A stretch of 64,000 nt of DNA from Qipengyuania_C sp046254955 (lineage in GTDB: Bacteria > Pseudomonadota > Alphaproteobacteria > Sphingomonadales > Sphingomonadaceae): contig NZ_JBJXRG010000001.1 of assembly GCF_046254955.1 (NCBI RefSeq), forward strand, positions 558,001-622,000, in the 5' to 3' direction. Position 1 is the first letter of the stretch; each line of letters opens with the position of its first letter. Under the pieces are notes generated by a model. That model saw only the letters and a list, made by a program, of their open reading frames with translations. It was not told the DNA's origin and searched no databases. Positions 9,047 through 16,830 of this stretch are shown here, one piece after another. The translations under genes and the position numbers were made by a program.

Positions 9047-9222
9047 TCTCGCTCTCCAATCGCGTTCTGGTTCCCGCACTGCCTATCCGCTTTGCCTGCC
9101 AATGATCAACCGATCCACTTCGCCAATCAACGCAATCGAGCTCCGCTTCATGTCATGCCCTTGTTGCCGCCTTATTCATGGGGCAGGATGCTCACAGAGA
9201 GGCGAAACTGGGAGAGATAGGC

Positions 9223-10473
9223 ATGGCGACAGCGGCGGTGGACCGGGTGAAAGAGGCAGAGATCGATCCGATCGATGTCACCAGAGCGGAACTATACACG
9301 GAGGATCGCTGGCAGGAGCCGTTCCGGCAACTGCGCAAGCAAGCGCCTATCCAATGGGTGCCGGAGTCGAAATATGGCGCCTTCTGGTCGGTTTCGACGC
9401 ACAAACAGATTCTGCAGATCGAGGCGCTGCCCAAACTGTTTTCTTCAAGCTGGGAGTATGGCGGCATCACGCTGGCTGCGGAAGCCGACACAATTCTCCC
9501 GGACGAAATCCGCACGCCAATGTTTATTGCAATGGACCCGCCCGATCACACCGCCCAGCGCCGTACGGTTGCACCCAGTTTCGGCCCGAGCGAAGTCGCC
9601 GCAATGAAAGAAGAGTGCCGGCAGCGCACTGGTGAAGTGCTCGATTCGCTTCCAATCAGTGAGACATTTGACTGGGTCCGCAAGGTCTCGATCGAGCTCA
9701 CTACCGGTCAGCTCGCCAAAATATTCGATTACCCGTGGGACGATCGCGAGGATCTGACCCTGTGGTCAGATTTTGGCGGCGATATCACAATGTTTCGAGA
9801 GCCCGGCGGGCTCGCCATGCGCAATGAGAAAATGAACGAAATGGGCGCGGCCTTTGCTGCATTATGGCAGGAAAGGTTGGCCAACCCGGGCAACGACCTC
9901 ATCAGCGTGATGATCAAATCCGATGCGATGAACCACATGAGCGAAGAGGAATTCATCGGAAACCTCATCCTGCTGATTGTCGGCGGCAACGATACCACAC
10001 GCAATTCGATGTCCGGCTATGCCTTCGGCCTCAGCCAATTCCCTGAAGAGCAGGCCAAGCTGGAAGCCAACCCCGAATGGATCCCCAATGCGGTCCAAGA
10101 GATCATTCGATGGCAGACTCCGCTCGCGCATATGCGCCGGATGGTCATGGAGGATACCGATATGTTTGGGCCCGCGATGAAGAAGGGTGACCGCGTCGCC
10201 TTGTGGTATATTTCGGCCAATCGCGACGAAGAAGTGTTTGACGATCCCGACGCGATCCGCGTCGATCGCGATAATGCGCGCCGCCACCTGGCCTTTGGTT
10301 ATGGTATCCACCGCTGTGTTGGCGCCCGCGTAGCCGAAATGCAGCTTATCACCCTGTTCGAAGAAATGGCCAAGCGCCGTTTGCGGGTGAACGTTGTTGG
10401 CGACCCCGAGCGTGTTCCGGCATGCTTCGTTCATGGCTTCAAGAAGCTGCCGGTCGAACTTTCACGCTATTGA
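9223..10473 (+). CDS. Cytochrome P450, CYP153-like
   Basis: A 416-residue soluble P450. It has the oxygen-activating I-helix motif GGNDTTRNS, the ExxR motif in EIIRW, and the heme loop FGYGIHRCVG with Cys365 as the heme ligand. The N-terminal MFIAMDPPDHTAQRR block, the AHMRR segment and the HGFKKLPV tail resemble CYP153 terminal alkane or fatty-acid hydroxylases, as I recall them. Family assignment is therefore likely but not proven. The ATG at 9223 is chosen for its GGAGAG site seven bases upstream; the open frame begins at 9178. No ferredoxin or ferredoxin reductase gene lies nearby, so electrons must come from partners encoded elsewhere. A dehydrogenase gene follows 58 bases downstream. 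Confidence 0.93.
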   Translation: MATAAVDRVKEAEIDPIDVTRAELYTEDRWQEPFRQLRKQAPIQWVPESKYGAFWSVSTHKQILQIEALPKLFSSSWEYGGITLAAEADTILPDEIRTPMFIAMDPPDHTAQRRTVAPSFGPSEVAAMKEECRQRTGEVLDSLPISETFDWVRKVSIELTTGQLAKIFDYPWDDREDLTLWSDFGGDITMFREPGGLAMRNEKMNEMGAAFAALWQERLANPGNDLISVMIKSDAMNHMSEEEFIGNLILLIVGGNDTTRNSMSGYAFGLSQFPEEQAKLEANPEWIPNAVQEIIRWQTPLAHMRRMVMEDTDMFGPAMKKGDRVALWYISANRDEEVFDDPDAIRVDRDNARRHLAFGYGIHRCVGARVAEMQLITLFEEMAKRRLRVNVVGDPERVPACFVHGFKKLPVELSRY

Positions 10474-10508
10474 TTGTCAGACAAAGCCCAGAAGAGTCTG
10501 CGGAGGTG

Positions 10509-10530
10509 CGCGGAGCTGCTAGGCTCCGCG
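10509..10530 (+). other. Hairpin abutting the SDR start codon
   Basis: A perfect 7-bp inverted repeat, CGCGGAG (10509-10515) and CTCCGCG (10524-10530), with an 8-base loop. It ends one base before the ATG of the dehydrogenase. The left arm contains the GGAG closest to the start codon, so folding would hide the likely ribosome site. There is no T-run, so a terminator is unlikely. Confidence 0.5.
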
Positions 10531-10531
10531 C

Positions 10532-11494
10532 ATGACAAGCACACAGACTCCCATCGATTCGCCCTTCGGATATCGCTCAACAGCAAGGGAGGTCGTCGAA
10601 GGATTCGATCTTTCAGGCAAGACTATAGTTGTAACCGGTGGTTACTCGGGGATCGGAACCGAAACCGTTCGCGCACTTGCCGAAGCAGGCGCCCGTGTGA
10701 TCGTCGGGGCGCGGCGTCCTCAGCAGGCGCTCGAAGTGTTGCAAGACGTGCCGGGTGATATCGCAATCATCCCGCTCGACCTGCTCGACCCCGCCTCGAT
10801 CGATGCCTTTGCCCAAAGCGTGTCAGACCAACATCAGTCGATCGACATCTTGATCAACAATGCTGCGATCATGGCATCGCCCCTTATGCGAGACGCGCGA
10901 GGTTACGAGGCCCAATTCGCTGCCAACCACCTTGGCCACTTCCAGCTGACTGCGCGGCTGTGGCCATTGCTCAAGGCCGATGGCGGCGCGCGCGTTGTCG
11001 CGCTCTCGTCTACCGGGCACCGGCTCAACGGCCTCGATGTCAACGATCCCAATTGGGAGCGGCGCGAATACCAGAAATGGCCCGCATACGGTCAGGCCAA
11101 ATCGGCCAACGCGCTATTCGCGCTGCAGCTCGACATGCTTGGGGAACCGCATGGCGTACGCGCCTTTTCCGTGCACCCGGGCGGCATTGTTACACCGCTG
11201 CAGCGCCATCTGACGATGGAAGAGCAGAAGGCGATGGGCTGGTTCGATGAGGAAGGTAACGTCAACGAAGCCTTCAAATCGACCGAGGAAGGCGCTTCTA
11301 CCACGGTGTGGTGCGCCACCTCACCGCTGCTCGATGGTATGGGCGGCGTTTACTGTGAGGATTGTAATATCGCTGCTCCCGCGAGCGAGGACAGGCCGTT
11401 TGGGGGCGTGCATCCGCATGTTCTCGACCAAGGGCTGGCCGAAGCGCTGTGGGCAAAGAGCGAGGAACTGACGGGAGTGGACTTCCGGCCGTGA
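10532..11494 (+). CDS. Short-chain dehydrogenase/reductase
   Basis: A 320-residue SDR with the NAD(P)-binding motif TGGYSGIG near residue 35, the NNAA motif and the catalytic set Ser (VALSS) and Tyr-x-x-x-Lys (YGQAK). The sequence resembles the retinol-dehydrogenase-like group of classical SDRs that oxidise or reduce alcohols and aldehydes. It lies 58 bases behind the CYP153-like P450 on the same strand, so it could oxidise the alcohol made by the P450; this is inference from context. About 20 residues precede the Rossmann fold, so a start slightly downstream is possible, but no better ATG with a ribosome site is seen. A hairpin directly precedes the start. Confidence 0.88.
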   Translation: MTSTQTPIDSPFGYRSTAREVVEGFDLSGKTIVVTGGYSGIGTETVRALAEAGARVIVGARRPQQALEVLQDVPGDIAIIPLDLLDPASIDAFAQSVSDQHQSIDILINNAAIMASPLMRDARGYEAQFAANHLGHFQLTARLWPLLKADGGARVVALSSTGHRLNGLDVNDPNWERREYQKWPAYGQAKSANALFALQLDMLGEPHGVRAFSVHPGGIVTPLQRHLTMEEQKAMGWFDEEGNVNEAFKSTEEGASTTVWCATSPLLDGMGGVYCEDCNIAAPASEDRPFGGVHPHVLDQGLAEALWAKSEELTGVDFRP

Positions 11495-11498
11495 GAGC

Positions 11499-11963
11499 TT
11501 AGTCGTCCGATGAGGCTATGATCTGCCTTATCGTTATCGAGACCACGCTGTCCCAACCGGCAAGCTCATCGCGCAAATCGGAGAGCTCCCGCATTGTATC
11601 GAACTCGCAGTAGATAATGGAATCGATATCACCCGCGATACAGTGATTCGAGACAACTCCAGGGAGCTGCATTATCTGATCGATCACTTTTGTCTGTGAC
11701 TCCCCGACCTTATAAGTCACGGTGAGAAACGCTCGCACTGGCGGGAGCGCGTCAGGCGCCAATCGGACAGTATAGCCGCGGATTACACCATTACCTTCCA
11801 TCTTTGTGATGCGATCATGCGTGGCGCTTCGCGACAGCCCGACATCGCGCGCGAGCGATACCAGACTCGCCCTGGAATTTTTGCGTAATGCCCGCACAAG
11901 CAAGCGATCCTTGGCGTCCAGATCGGGAATCTTCGTCTCCTTCTCGCTCCACCAGCGCCGCAC
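11499..11963 (-). CDS. Lrp/AsnC family transcriptional regulator
   Basis: About 154 residues: an N-terminal winged helix-turn-helix (LDAKDRLLVRALRKNSR through SRSATHDRITKME) and a C-terminal RAM/ligand domain with the GDIDSIIYCEF strand. The open frame runs to 12296, but everything before 11963 is low-complexity sequence antisense to the neighbouring exporter gene. A GTG at 11963 gives a normal-sized Lrp protein, so I chose it; no strong ribosome site marks the start. The gene is divergent from a LysE-family exporter, a pairing typical of Lrp-type regulators that control amino-acid export. Self-regulation and control of the exporter from the shared 106-base gap is the likely arrangement. Confidence 0.88.
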   Translation of the reverse strand: MRRWWSEKETKIPDLDAKDRLLVRALRKNSRASLVSLARDVGLSRSATHDRITKMEGNGVIRGYTVRLAPDALPPVRAFLTVTYKVGESQTKVIDQIMQLPGVVSNHCIAGDIDSIIYCEFDTMRELSDLRDELAGWDSVVSITIRQIIASSDD

Positions 11964-12069
11964 GCGCAAATTGCCGGTCACGCCGGACGGTTTCCGTTTC
12001 GACCGCCGTCTTGCTGGTAGCAGTGTAATCGGCTCGCCGCCAAAATCAGCTCCAACGCAGGAGGCTGGC

Positions 12070-12687
12070 ATGGAACTGAGCACATTTATACTGTTTGCCG
12101 CAACAACCTTTGTGGTCGTCCTGACCCCTGGTCCGGCAGCTATCGCTGCAGCAGCGCAGGCCTCCAGCAATGGGGTTACCCGAACGCAAGCCGCAGTTGG
12201 TGGTATCGCCAGCGCCAATGCGATGTTCTTCGTCCTGTCTGCGACTGGCATCTCGGCAACTATCATTGCGTCGGAGACGATCTTTACCACGATCAAGTGG
12301 TTCGGCGTGGCGTACCTTATCTATCTCGGATTAAGTGCGATCTTCAGCCGCAGCGGCGGGCTCCAGATCGAGCCGGGGGAACCGCGCAGCGTCGCTTCGT
12401 TGTTCGGCAAGGGGTTTCTCGTCGAGGCTGCCAATCCGAAGGCGCTACTCTATTTCGCAGCAATCCTTCCGCAATTCCTTGATACAGCCGCGCCTATCGC
12501 GCCCCAAATGGCAATCATGGGACTGACTACCCTGTTCTTCGATTGGGCGATTTACTCTTGCTACACCGTCCTTGGCGCCCAGATTGCCCGGCACGGGGTT
12601 CGTCCTTCGAGCATAAGGGCCCTTAACAGCCTAGCTGGCGGGGCATTGCTCTATTCGGCCTTCCGCGTAGCGAAAGTGGCGGCCTAG
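12070..12687 (+). CDS. LysE/RhtB family exporter
   Basis: A 205-residue inner-membrane protein with about six hydrophobic helices and the family motif LTPGPAAIAAAAQ in the first one. LysE/RhtB proteins export amino acids such as lysine, threonine or homoserine lactone. The exact substrate cannot be read from the sequence. The ATG at 12070 places the first helix at the N-terminus as usual; the longer frame from 11806 is antisense to the regulator gene and is rejected. It is divergently arranged with the Lrp-type regulator that probably controls it. It ends four bases before the convergent guaA stop, and no terminator is visible in the gap. Confidence 0.9.
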   Translation: MELSTFILFAATTFVVVLTPGPAAIAAAAQASSNGVTRTQAAVGGIASANAMFFVLSATGISATIIASETIFTTIKWFGVAYLIYLGLSAIFSRSGGLQIEPGEPRSVASLFGKGFLVEAANPKALLYFAAILPQFLDTAAPIAPQMAIMGLTTLFFDWAIYSCYTVLGAQIARHGVRPSSIRALNSLAGGALLYSAFRVAKVAA

Positions 12688-12691
12688 CGCT

Positions 12692-14287
12692 TCACTCCCA
12701 TTCAATCGTGCCTGGCGGTTTCGACGTATAATCGTAAACTACACGGTTGATGCCCTGCACTTCGTTGACGATCCGGGTTGCGCACTGGGTAAGGAAGCTC
12801 GCGTCAAAGGGATAAACATCCGCCGTCATCCCATCGGTGCTGGTCACGGCGCGCAAACCGCAAACGCTGTCGTAGGTGCGTCCGTCTCCCATCACGCCGA
12901 CGGTCTTCACCGGGAGCAGCACAGCAAATGCCTGCCAGATCGCATCATACAATCCGGCATTACGGATCTCTTCGAGAAAGATCGCGTCCGCCTTGCGCAG
13001 GATGTCGCAGCGTTCCTTGTTGACCTCGCCCGGTATGCGGATCGCGAGGCCCGGCCCGGGGAAGGGATGACGCCCGACGAACTGGTCATTGAGACCCAAC
13101 TCGCGGCCGAGTTCGCGCACCTCGTCCTTGAACAGCTCGCGCAGCGGTTCAACCAATTCCATGTTCATGCGTTCGGGCAGGCCGCCGACATTGTGGTGGC
13201 TCTTGATCGTCACCGAAGGCCCGCCAGTGAAGGAAACGCTCTCGATTACATCGGGATAGAGCGTGCCTTGCGCGAGGAAATCGGCTCCGCCGAGCTTGTT
13301 CGCTTCCTCTTCGAACACGGCGATGAATTCGCCGCCGATGAACTTCCGTTTCTTCTCCGGATCGGTGACGCCGTCGAGGCCGGCCATGAAGCGCTCCTCG
13401 GCATCCACCACCACCAGCGGGATATTGTAGTGATCGCGAAACAGCGTCTCGACCTGCTCGCGCTCATTGAGGCGCAGGAGTCCATGGTCGACGAAGACGC
13501 AGGTGAGCTGGTCGCCAATCGCCTCGTGGATCAGGATCGCCGCGACCGAGGAATCGACCCCGCCCGAAAGGCCGCAGATGACCTTGCCATCACCCACCTG
13601 CTCGCGGATTTCGGCCACCTTGGTTTCGCGATAGGCGGCCATGGTCCAGTCGCCCGCCAGCCCGCATACGTTGTGCACGAAATTGGCGAGCAGATTCCCC
13701 CCATCGGGTGTGTGCACCACTTCGGGATGGAACTGCGTGCCGTAGAACTGGCGCTGCTCATCCGCGATCACCGCAAATGGTGCACCGTCGGAAGTTGCGA
13801 CAATCTCGAAGCCCGGCGCGAACTGCGTCACCTTGTCGCCGTGGCTCATCCAGACCTGGTGGCGCTCGCCTTCTTTCCAGAGCCCGTCGAACAATGCGCA
13901 GCTCTTGGTGACAGTTAGATACGCGCGGCCGAACTCGCCGCCTTCCCCTGTCTCGTGGCCGGGGCGAACCTCGCCGCCGAGCTGGTGGCTCATCACTTGC
14001 TGGCCGTAGCAAATGCCGAGGATCGGAACGCCCGCGTCGAACAGCACCAGAGGCGCGCGCGGTGATCCCTCATCGGGCACGCTGGCCGGGGAACCTGACA
14101 GGATAATCCCCTTGGGCTTCATCCGCTCGAATGCCTTTTCGGCGAGGCTGAACGGCGCGATCTCGGAATAGACCCCCGCCTCGCGCACTCGGCGCGCGAT
14201 CAGCTGGGTTACCTGGCTGCCGAAATCGACGATAAGGATGGAATCGGGGAGATGATCTGCGTCCATGCGCGCCGCGTTACGGGCCAT
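12692..14287 (-). CDS. guaA: GMP synthase (glutamine-hydrolysing)
   Basis: GMP synthase converts XMP to GMP using ATP and glutamine, the last step of guanine nucleotide synthesis in the cytoplasm. The class I glutamine amidotransferase domain comes first, with the nucleophile in GICYGQQ and the His-Glu pair in GTQFHPEVVHT. The ATP-pyrophosphatase domain has the P-loop GLSGGVDSS, and the dimerisation domain ends with PPGTIEWE, the standard GuaA terminus. The protein is 531 residues from the ATG at 14287; ATG 14266 is an alternative and a TTG at 14302 opens the frame. It is complete and typical. Confidence 0.97.
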   Translation of the reverse strand: MARNAARMDADHLPDSILIVDFGSQVTQLIARRVREAGVYSEIAPFSLAEKAFERMKPKGIILSGSPASVPDEGSPRAPLVLFDAGVPILGICYGQQVMSHQLGGEVRPGHETGEGGEFGRAYLTVTKSCALFDGLWKEGERHQVWMSHGDKVTQFAPGFEIVATSDGAPFAVIADEQRQFYGTQFHPEVVHTPDGGNLLANFVHNVCGLAGDWTMAAYRETKVAEIREQVGDGKVICGLSGGVDSSVAAILIHEAIGDQLTCVFVDHGLLRLNEREQVETLFRDHYNIPLVVVDAEERFMAGLDGVTDPEKKRKFIGGEFIAVFEEEANKLGGADFLAQGTLYPDVIESVSFTGGPSVTIKSHHNVGGLPERMNMELVEPLRELFKDEVRELGRELGLNDQFVGRHPFPGPGLAIRIPGEVNKERCDILRKADAIFLEEIRNAGLYDAIWQAFAVLLPVKTVGVMGDGRTYDSVCGLRAVTSTDGMTADVYPFDASFLTQCATRIVNEVQGINRVVYDYTSKPPGTIEWE

Positions 14288-14471
14288 CGTTTGGGGAGGC
14301 AAGACAGGCCGGTGTAACCATCCGCAAGCTTGGCGCGAATAGGCCTGCGTGACCCCGTCCCCCCAAGGGTCCGAAACTACGCCGGCATATGCTTATCCCG
14401 AGCATGACCCCGGCGATCCGAGGCGCGGCGAGGCGGTGCATCGATCCTCCCCCGCATCGCTTGGCCGCGCC

Positions 14472-14861
14472 TCATAATTCTCCAAGGACAGCACAGCGGT
14501 GTTCGACCGGACAATCGCGTTGTGCTGCTTCGTGCAATCGGGCGCGCAAGTTCTTCGCAGCCTCAATTTGCCGATCAAGCTCTGCTATCTTCGCGAGAGC
14601 AAACCCGCGCGCCTTCGTACATGCCATGCTTTCTGCCGATGTGGCCGATGCAAGTCCAACCAGCTTCCCGATGTCGGCAATGTTGAGGCCTGCCTCACGC
14701 GCCCGGGCGATGAAGGTCACCTGGCGAACTGCGTCATCGTCAAACAGCCGGATACCGGAGGCATTGCGCGGGGGCCGGATCAACCCTTCGGCCTCGTAAT
14801 AGCGGATTGCCGATTGGGCGATTCCAAGCCGGGTCGCGACTTCTCCGATCGAAATGGCCAT
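14472..14861 (-). CDS. MerR-family regulator with metal-type cysteine triad
   Basis: A 129-residue MerR protein: an N-terminal helix-turn-helix (ISIGEVATRLGI with AIRYYEAEGLIRP), then a dimerisation helix and a short effector region. Cysteines at 81, 117 and 123 sit near the places of the mercury ligands of MerR (82, 117, 126), and the CPVEHRCAVLGEL ending resembles metal sensors of the family. The regulator may therefore sense a soft metal or a thiol-reactive compound; this is inference. It is divergent from a two-TM protein and an MFS exporter. A long dyad in the gap lies between -35 and -10 elements spaced 19 bases apart, the arrangement expected for MerR-type activation. Confidence 0.88.
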   Translation of the reverse strand: MAISIGEVATRLGIAQSAIRYYEAEGLIRPPRNASGIRLFDDDAVRQVTFIARAREAGLNIADIGKLVGLASATSAESMACTKARGFALAKIAELDRQIEAAKNLRARLHEAAQRDCPVEHRCAVLGEL

Positions 14862-14871
14862 CGAAACCCCC

Positions 14872-14902
14872 TTGACTTAAAGCGCACTTTAAGTGGTAGC
14901 TC
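14872..14902 (+). promoter_or_regulatory. MerR-type promoter with 8-bp-arm operator
   Basis: The -35 box TTGACT (14872-14877) and a weak -10 TAGCTC (14897-14902) are 19 bases apart. Between them lies a perfect dyad, ACTTAAAG (14875-14882), CGCA, CTTTAAGT (14887-14894). A stretched spacer with a centred palindrome is the hallmark of MerR-activated promoters. It points right, toward the small membrane protein and the MFS gene. Confidence 0.8.
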
Positions 14903-14934
14903 GGGTGTCAGCCGAACTCAACCAGGAGCTGACT

Positions 14935-15162
14935 ATGCAGAAAATTCCTTTCGCCGCGCTGCCAAATGTCGCCAAATTTGCGATTGCCTTGGTGCCATTC
15001 ATCCTGTGGGTGATGTTTGCGGAATTCGTGATCGACCGCCAAGGCTGGGACGAGTTCCTCCCTTTCTATCGCTACGGCGAATTGTGTCCGTGGGACTTGG
15101 GAGTCTTGCTTGTTTCGGGTCTCATATGGTGGGGGGCCGAGCGCCGCGCGCGCGTCAACTAG
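14935..15162 (+). CDS. Small two-TM membrane protein, MerR-operon member
   Basis: A 75-residue protein with an AGGAG ribosome site at 14924-14928 and ATG at 14935. Two hydrophobic stretches (about residues 12-32 and 54-68) are separated by a polar loop rich in aromatic residues; the C-terminus is basic, so both ends are probably cytoplasmic. I do not recognise the family. It is the first gene after the MerR-type promoter and is followed 92 bases later by an MFS exporter on the same strand. A role in the same stress or efflux response is therefore likely but unproven. Confidence 0.7.
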   Translation: MQKIPFAALPNVAKFAIALVPFILWVMFAEFVIDRQGWDEFLPFYRYGELCPWDLGVLLVSGLIWWGAERRARVN

Positions 15163-15254
15163 GACTGAATAGGCAACATATCAGGCGCCGATTGCACGGC
15201 TCAGCTCACCACTGTAAGCTCTGCTGAGGCGCATCGGGCGTCGCTGGAGCCACC

Positions 15255-16487
15255 GTGAAGCACGGCAACCGCACGTCGATTACATTCATTTTCGTTGTCG
15301 TGCTGATCGACATGATCGGCTTCGGCATTGTCATGCCGGTCTTACCCCAATTGATCATGCATCTGGGCGCACTGCCGGTCGACAAAGCCGCGCTCTGGGC
15401 GGGATGGTTAGGCGCGGGCTATGCCGCCATGCAATTCATCTTCGCACCGATCCTCGGCAATCTTTCCGACCGCTTTGGCCGCCGGCCGGTTTTACTCGCG
15501 GCAATCCTTGCGTTTGGGGTCGACTACATCCTGATGGGCTTTGCCCCATCGCTGTGGTGGCTGGTACTTGGCAGGCTCATCGCCGGGATGACTGGCGCGA
15601 GTTTCAGCGCCGCCTATGCCTATCTCGCCGATATTACCGAACCAGAGAAACGCGCCGAAAGCTTTGGTATGATCGGCATGGCATTCGGTTTTGGTTTCAT
15701 CCTCGGTCCGGCCTTGGGCGGATTGCTGGGCGAGCTTGGACCGCGCATCCCTTTCTATGCCGCAGGCGGTCTGGCGCTGGTCAATTTCGTGTTCGGCTTC
15801 TTTTTCCTCAAGGAGAGCCTCCCACCCGAAAACCGCCGCCCGTTCAAGCTGGCGCGCGCCAATGCCTTCGCCGCGCTCAAGGCCTTGTCCGGCCAGAGCC
15901 GCACGGTGTTGTGGTTCGTTGCAGCGCTGGCCTTCTGGCAACTTTCGCACCTCGTTTACCCGTCGATCTGGGCCTATTTCACCATCGCAGCCTATGGCTG
16001 GAGCGAGTGGAAGATCGGCCTCTCTCTCATGATGGTCGGCGTTGCCAGCGCGTTGGTCCAAGGATTTGGTATCCGCTTGCTGCTGCCGCGCCTCGGCGAA
16101 GTTCGCGCGGTCACGCTAGGCATATGGACGGTCGTGGCAATCTCGTTCGTTTACGCGTTCGCTTGGTCCGACTGGATCGTCTTCGCCGCATTGCTCGTGG
16201 GCGGCCTTCAAGGGCTGGTGATGCCATCGATTAATGCTCTCAACAGCCGGGCTGTGGACGCCTCCAGCCAAGGCGAATTGCAAGGTGCAACACAGGCAGT
16301 GGGGAGCCTCGCTGCTATTATCGGACCACCCTTCTATACTATCTTGTTCTCACGCTTCACCGGCGATCAGGCGATCGCCGAATTTCCCGCGGCTCCGCTA
16401 ATTGCTTCCGCAGCTATAGCGTTGATTGTATGGGGGATTTTTCTATACGGTTTCCGGCTGCTCGCGCGCGAAACGTCTGTTGCATAG
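15255..16487 (+). CDS. MFS exporter, TetA (TCR1.2) type
   Basis: A 410-residue transporter with twelve predicted helices and the MFS motif A GNLSDRFGRRP after TM2. The N-terminus (MIGFGIVMPVLPQL) and the GRLIAGMTGAS segment resemble proton-driven drug exporters of the tetracycline resistance type. Many sphingomonad TetA-like proteins are not known to confer tetracycline resistance, so the substrate is open. The start is a GTG at 15255 with GGAG five bases upstream. It lies in the direction of the MerR-type promoter at 14872-14902, behind the small two-TM gene, and is probably part of that regulated unit. Confidence 0.88.
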   Translation: MKHGNRTSITFIFVVVLIDMIGFGIVMPVLPQLIMHLGALPVDKAALWAGWLGAGYAAMQFIFAPILGNLSDRFGRRPVLLAAILAFGVDYILMGFAPSLWWLVLGRLIAGMTGASFSAAYAYLADITEPEKRAESFGMIGMAFGFGFILGPALGGLLGELGPRIPFYAAGGLALVNFVFGFFFLKESLPPENRRPFKLARANAFAALKALSGQSRTVLWFVAALAFWQLSHLVYPSIWAYFTIAAYGWSEWKIGLSLMMVGVASALVQGFGIRLLLPRLGEVRAVTLGIWTVVAISFVYAFAWSDWIVFAALLVGGLQGLVMPSINALNSRAVDASSQGELQGATQAVGSLAAIIGPPFYTILFSRFTGDQAIAEFPAAPLIASAAIALIVWGIFLYGFRLLARETSVA

Positions 16488-16554
16488 AACGCAACATATC
16501 CTGACCTTTTCTCACTTTTGTTCGCAAGGGGGCAACCTTACTTCACTGGCATCA

Positions 16555-16599
16555 GCCGGGTGGCGGGCCCTCTCCCCCCTCTCCCAACCCGCCCCCGGC
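16555..16599 (+). ncRNA. Hairpin 1 with C-rich loop, upstream of 28-codon ORF
   Basis: A 12-bp stem, GCCGGG (16555-16560) T GGCGGG (16562-16567) paired with CCCGCC (16588-16593) and CCCGGC (16594-16599), has one bulged T. The 20-base loop (16568-16587) is almost only C and T and contains CCCTCTCCCCCC. It ends seven bases before the AGGAGG ribosome site of the small ORF. The same 12-base motif lies in the loop of hairpin 2 downstream. Confidence 0.6.
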
Positions 16600-16618
16600 A
16601 TCAAACAGGAGGCTCGCC

Positions 16619-16705
16619 ATGCAGAACAAACTCGCATCGCAGATCCTGGTCTTCCTGGTGGCCGGACTGGTCACCACGGTCACTTTCGGCGCAACGATCG
16701 CCTAA
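16619..16705 (+). CDS. 28-residue single-TM small protein
   Basis: This very short ORF has a near-perfect ribosome site, AGGAGG at 16607-16612, six bases before the ATG. The product starts MQNK and is otherwise hydrophobic with small residues (ILVFLVAGLVTTVTFGATIA), compatible with a single membrane segment or a minimal signal-like peptide. It is flanked by two hairpins that share a C-rich loop motif, so the locus looks like one designed transcription unit. I do not recognise the family. The strong ribosome site and flanking structures argue for translation; proof would need ribosome profiling or conservation of codon pattern in related genomes. Confidence 0.55.
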   Translation: MQNKLASQILVFLVAGLVTTVTFGATIA

Positions 16706-16720
16706 GCTGACTGAAGACAC

Positions 16721-16781
16721 GCGACCTGGGCGCCGGTCCACCTATCCCCTCTCCCCCCAAGGTGGCGGCCCCCCAGGTCGC
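16721..16781 (+). ncRNA. Hairpin 2 with C-rich loop, downstream of 28-codon ORF
   Basis: A perfect 10-bp outer stem, GCGACCTGGG (16721-16730) with CCCAGGTCGC (16772-16781). Inner pairing is GCC (16732-16734) with GGC (16767-16769) and CCACC (16738-16742) with GGTGG (16761-16765), separated by a small internal loop. The 18-base apical loop (16743-16760) contains CCCTCTCCCCCC (16747-16758), the motif also in the loop of hairpin 1. No T-run follows, so it is not a standard terminator. Confidence 0.6.
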
Positions 16782-16786
16782 ACAGG

Positions 16787-16810
16787 TCTTGGGTCATCCA
16801 GCACCCAAGA
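16787..16810. other. Hairpin 3, possible bidirectional stop or RNA end
   Basis: An 8-bp inverted repeat, TCTTGGGT (16787-16794) and ACCCAAGA (16803-16810), with an 8-base loop. It lies five bases after hairpin 2 and 20 bases beyond the stop of the minus-strand gene at 16831. Neither side has a T-run. It may separate the convergent transcripts or form the 3' end of the small-ORF RNA. Confidence 0.45.
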
Positions 16811-16830
16811 AGCGACGCTTGATGCCGATC

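Noticed and set aside
11964..12296. N-terminal extension of the Lrp-type regulator frame
   Set aside because: The extra part is antisense to the exporter gene, and Lrp proteins have no such extension.
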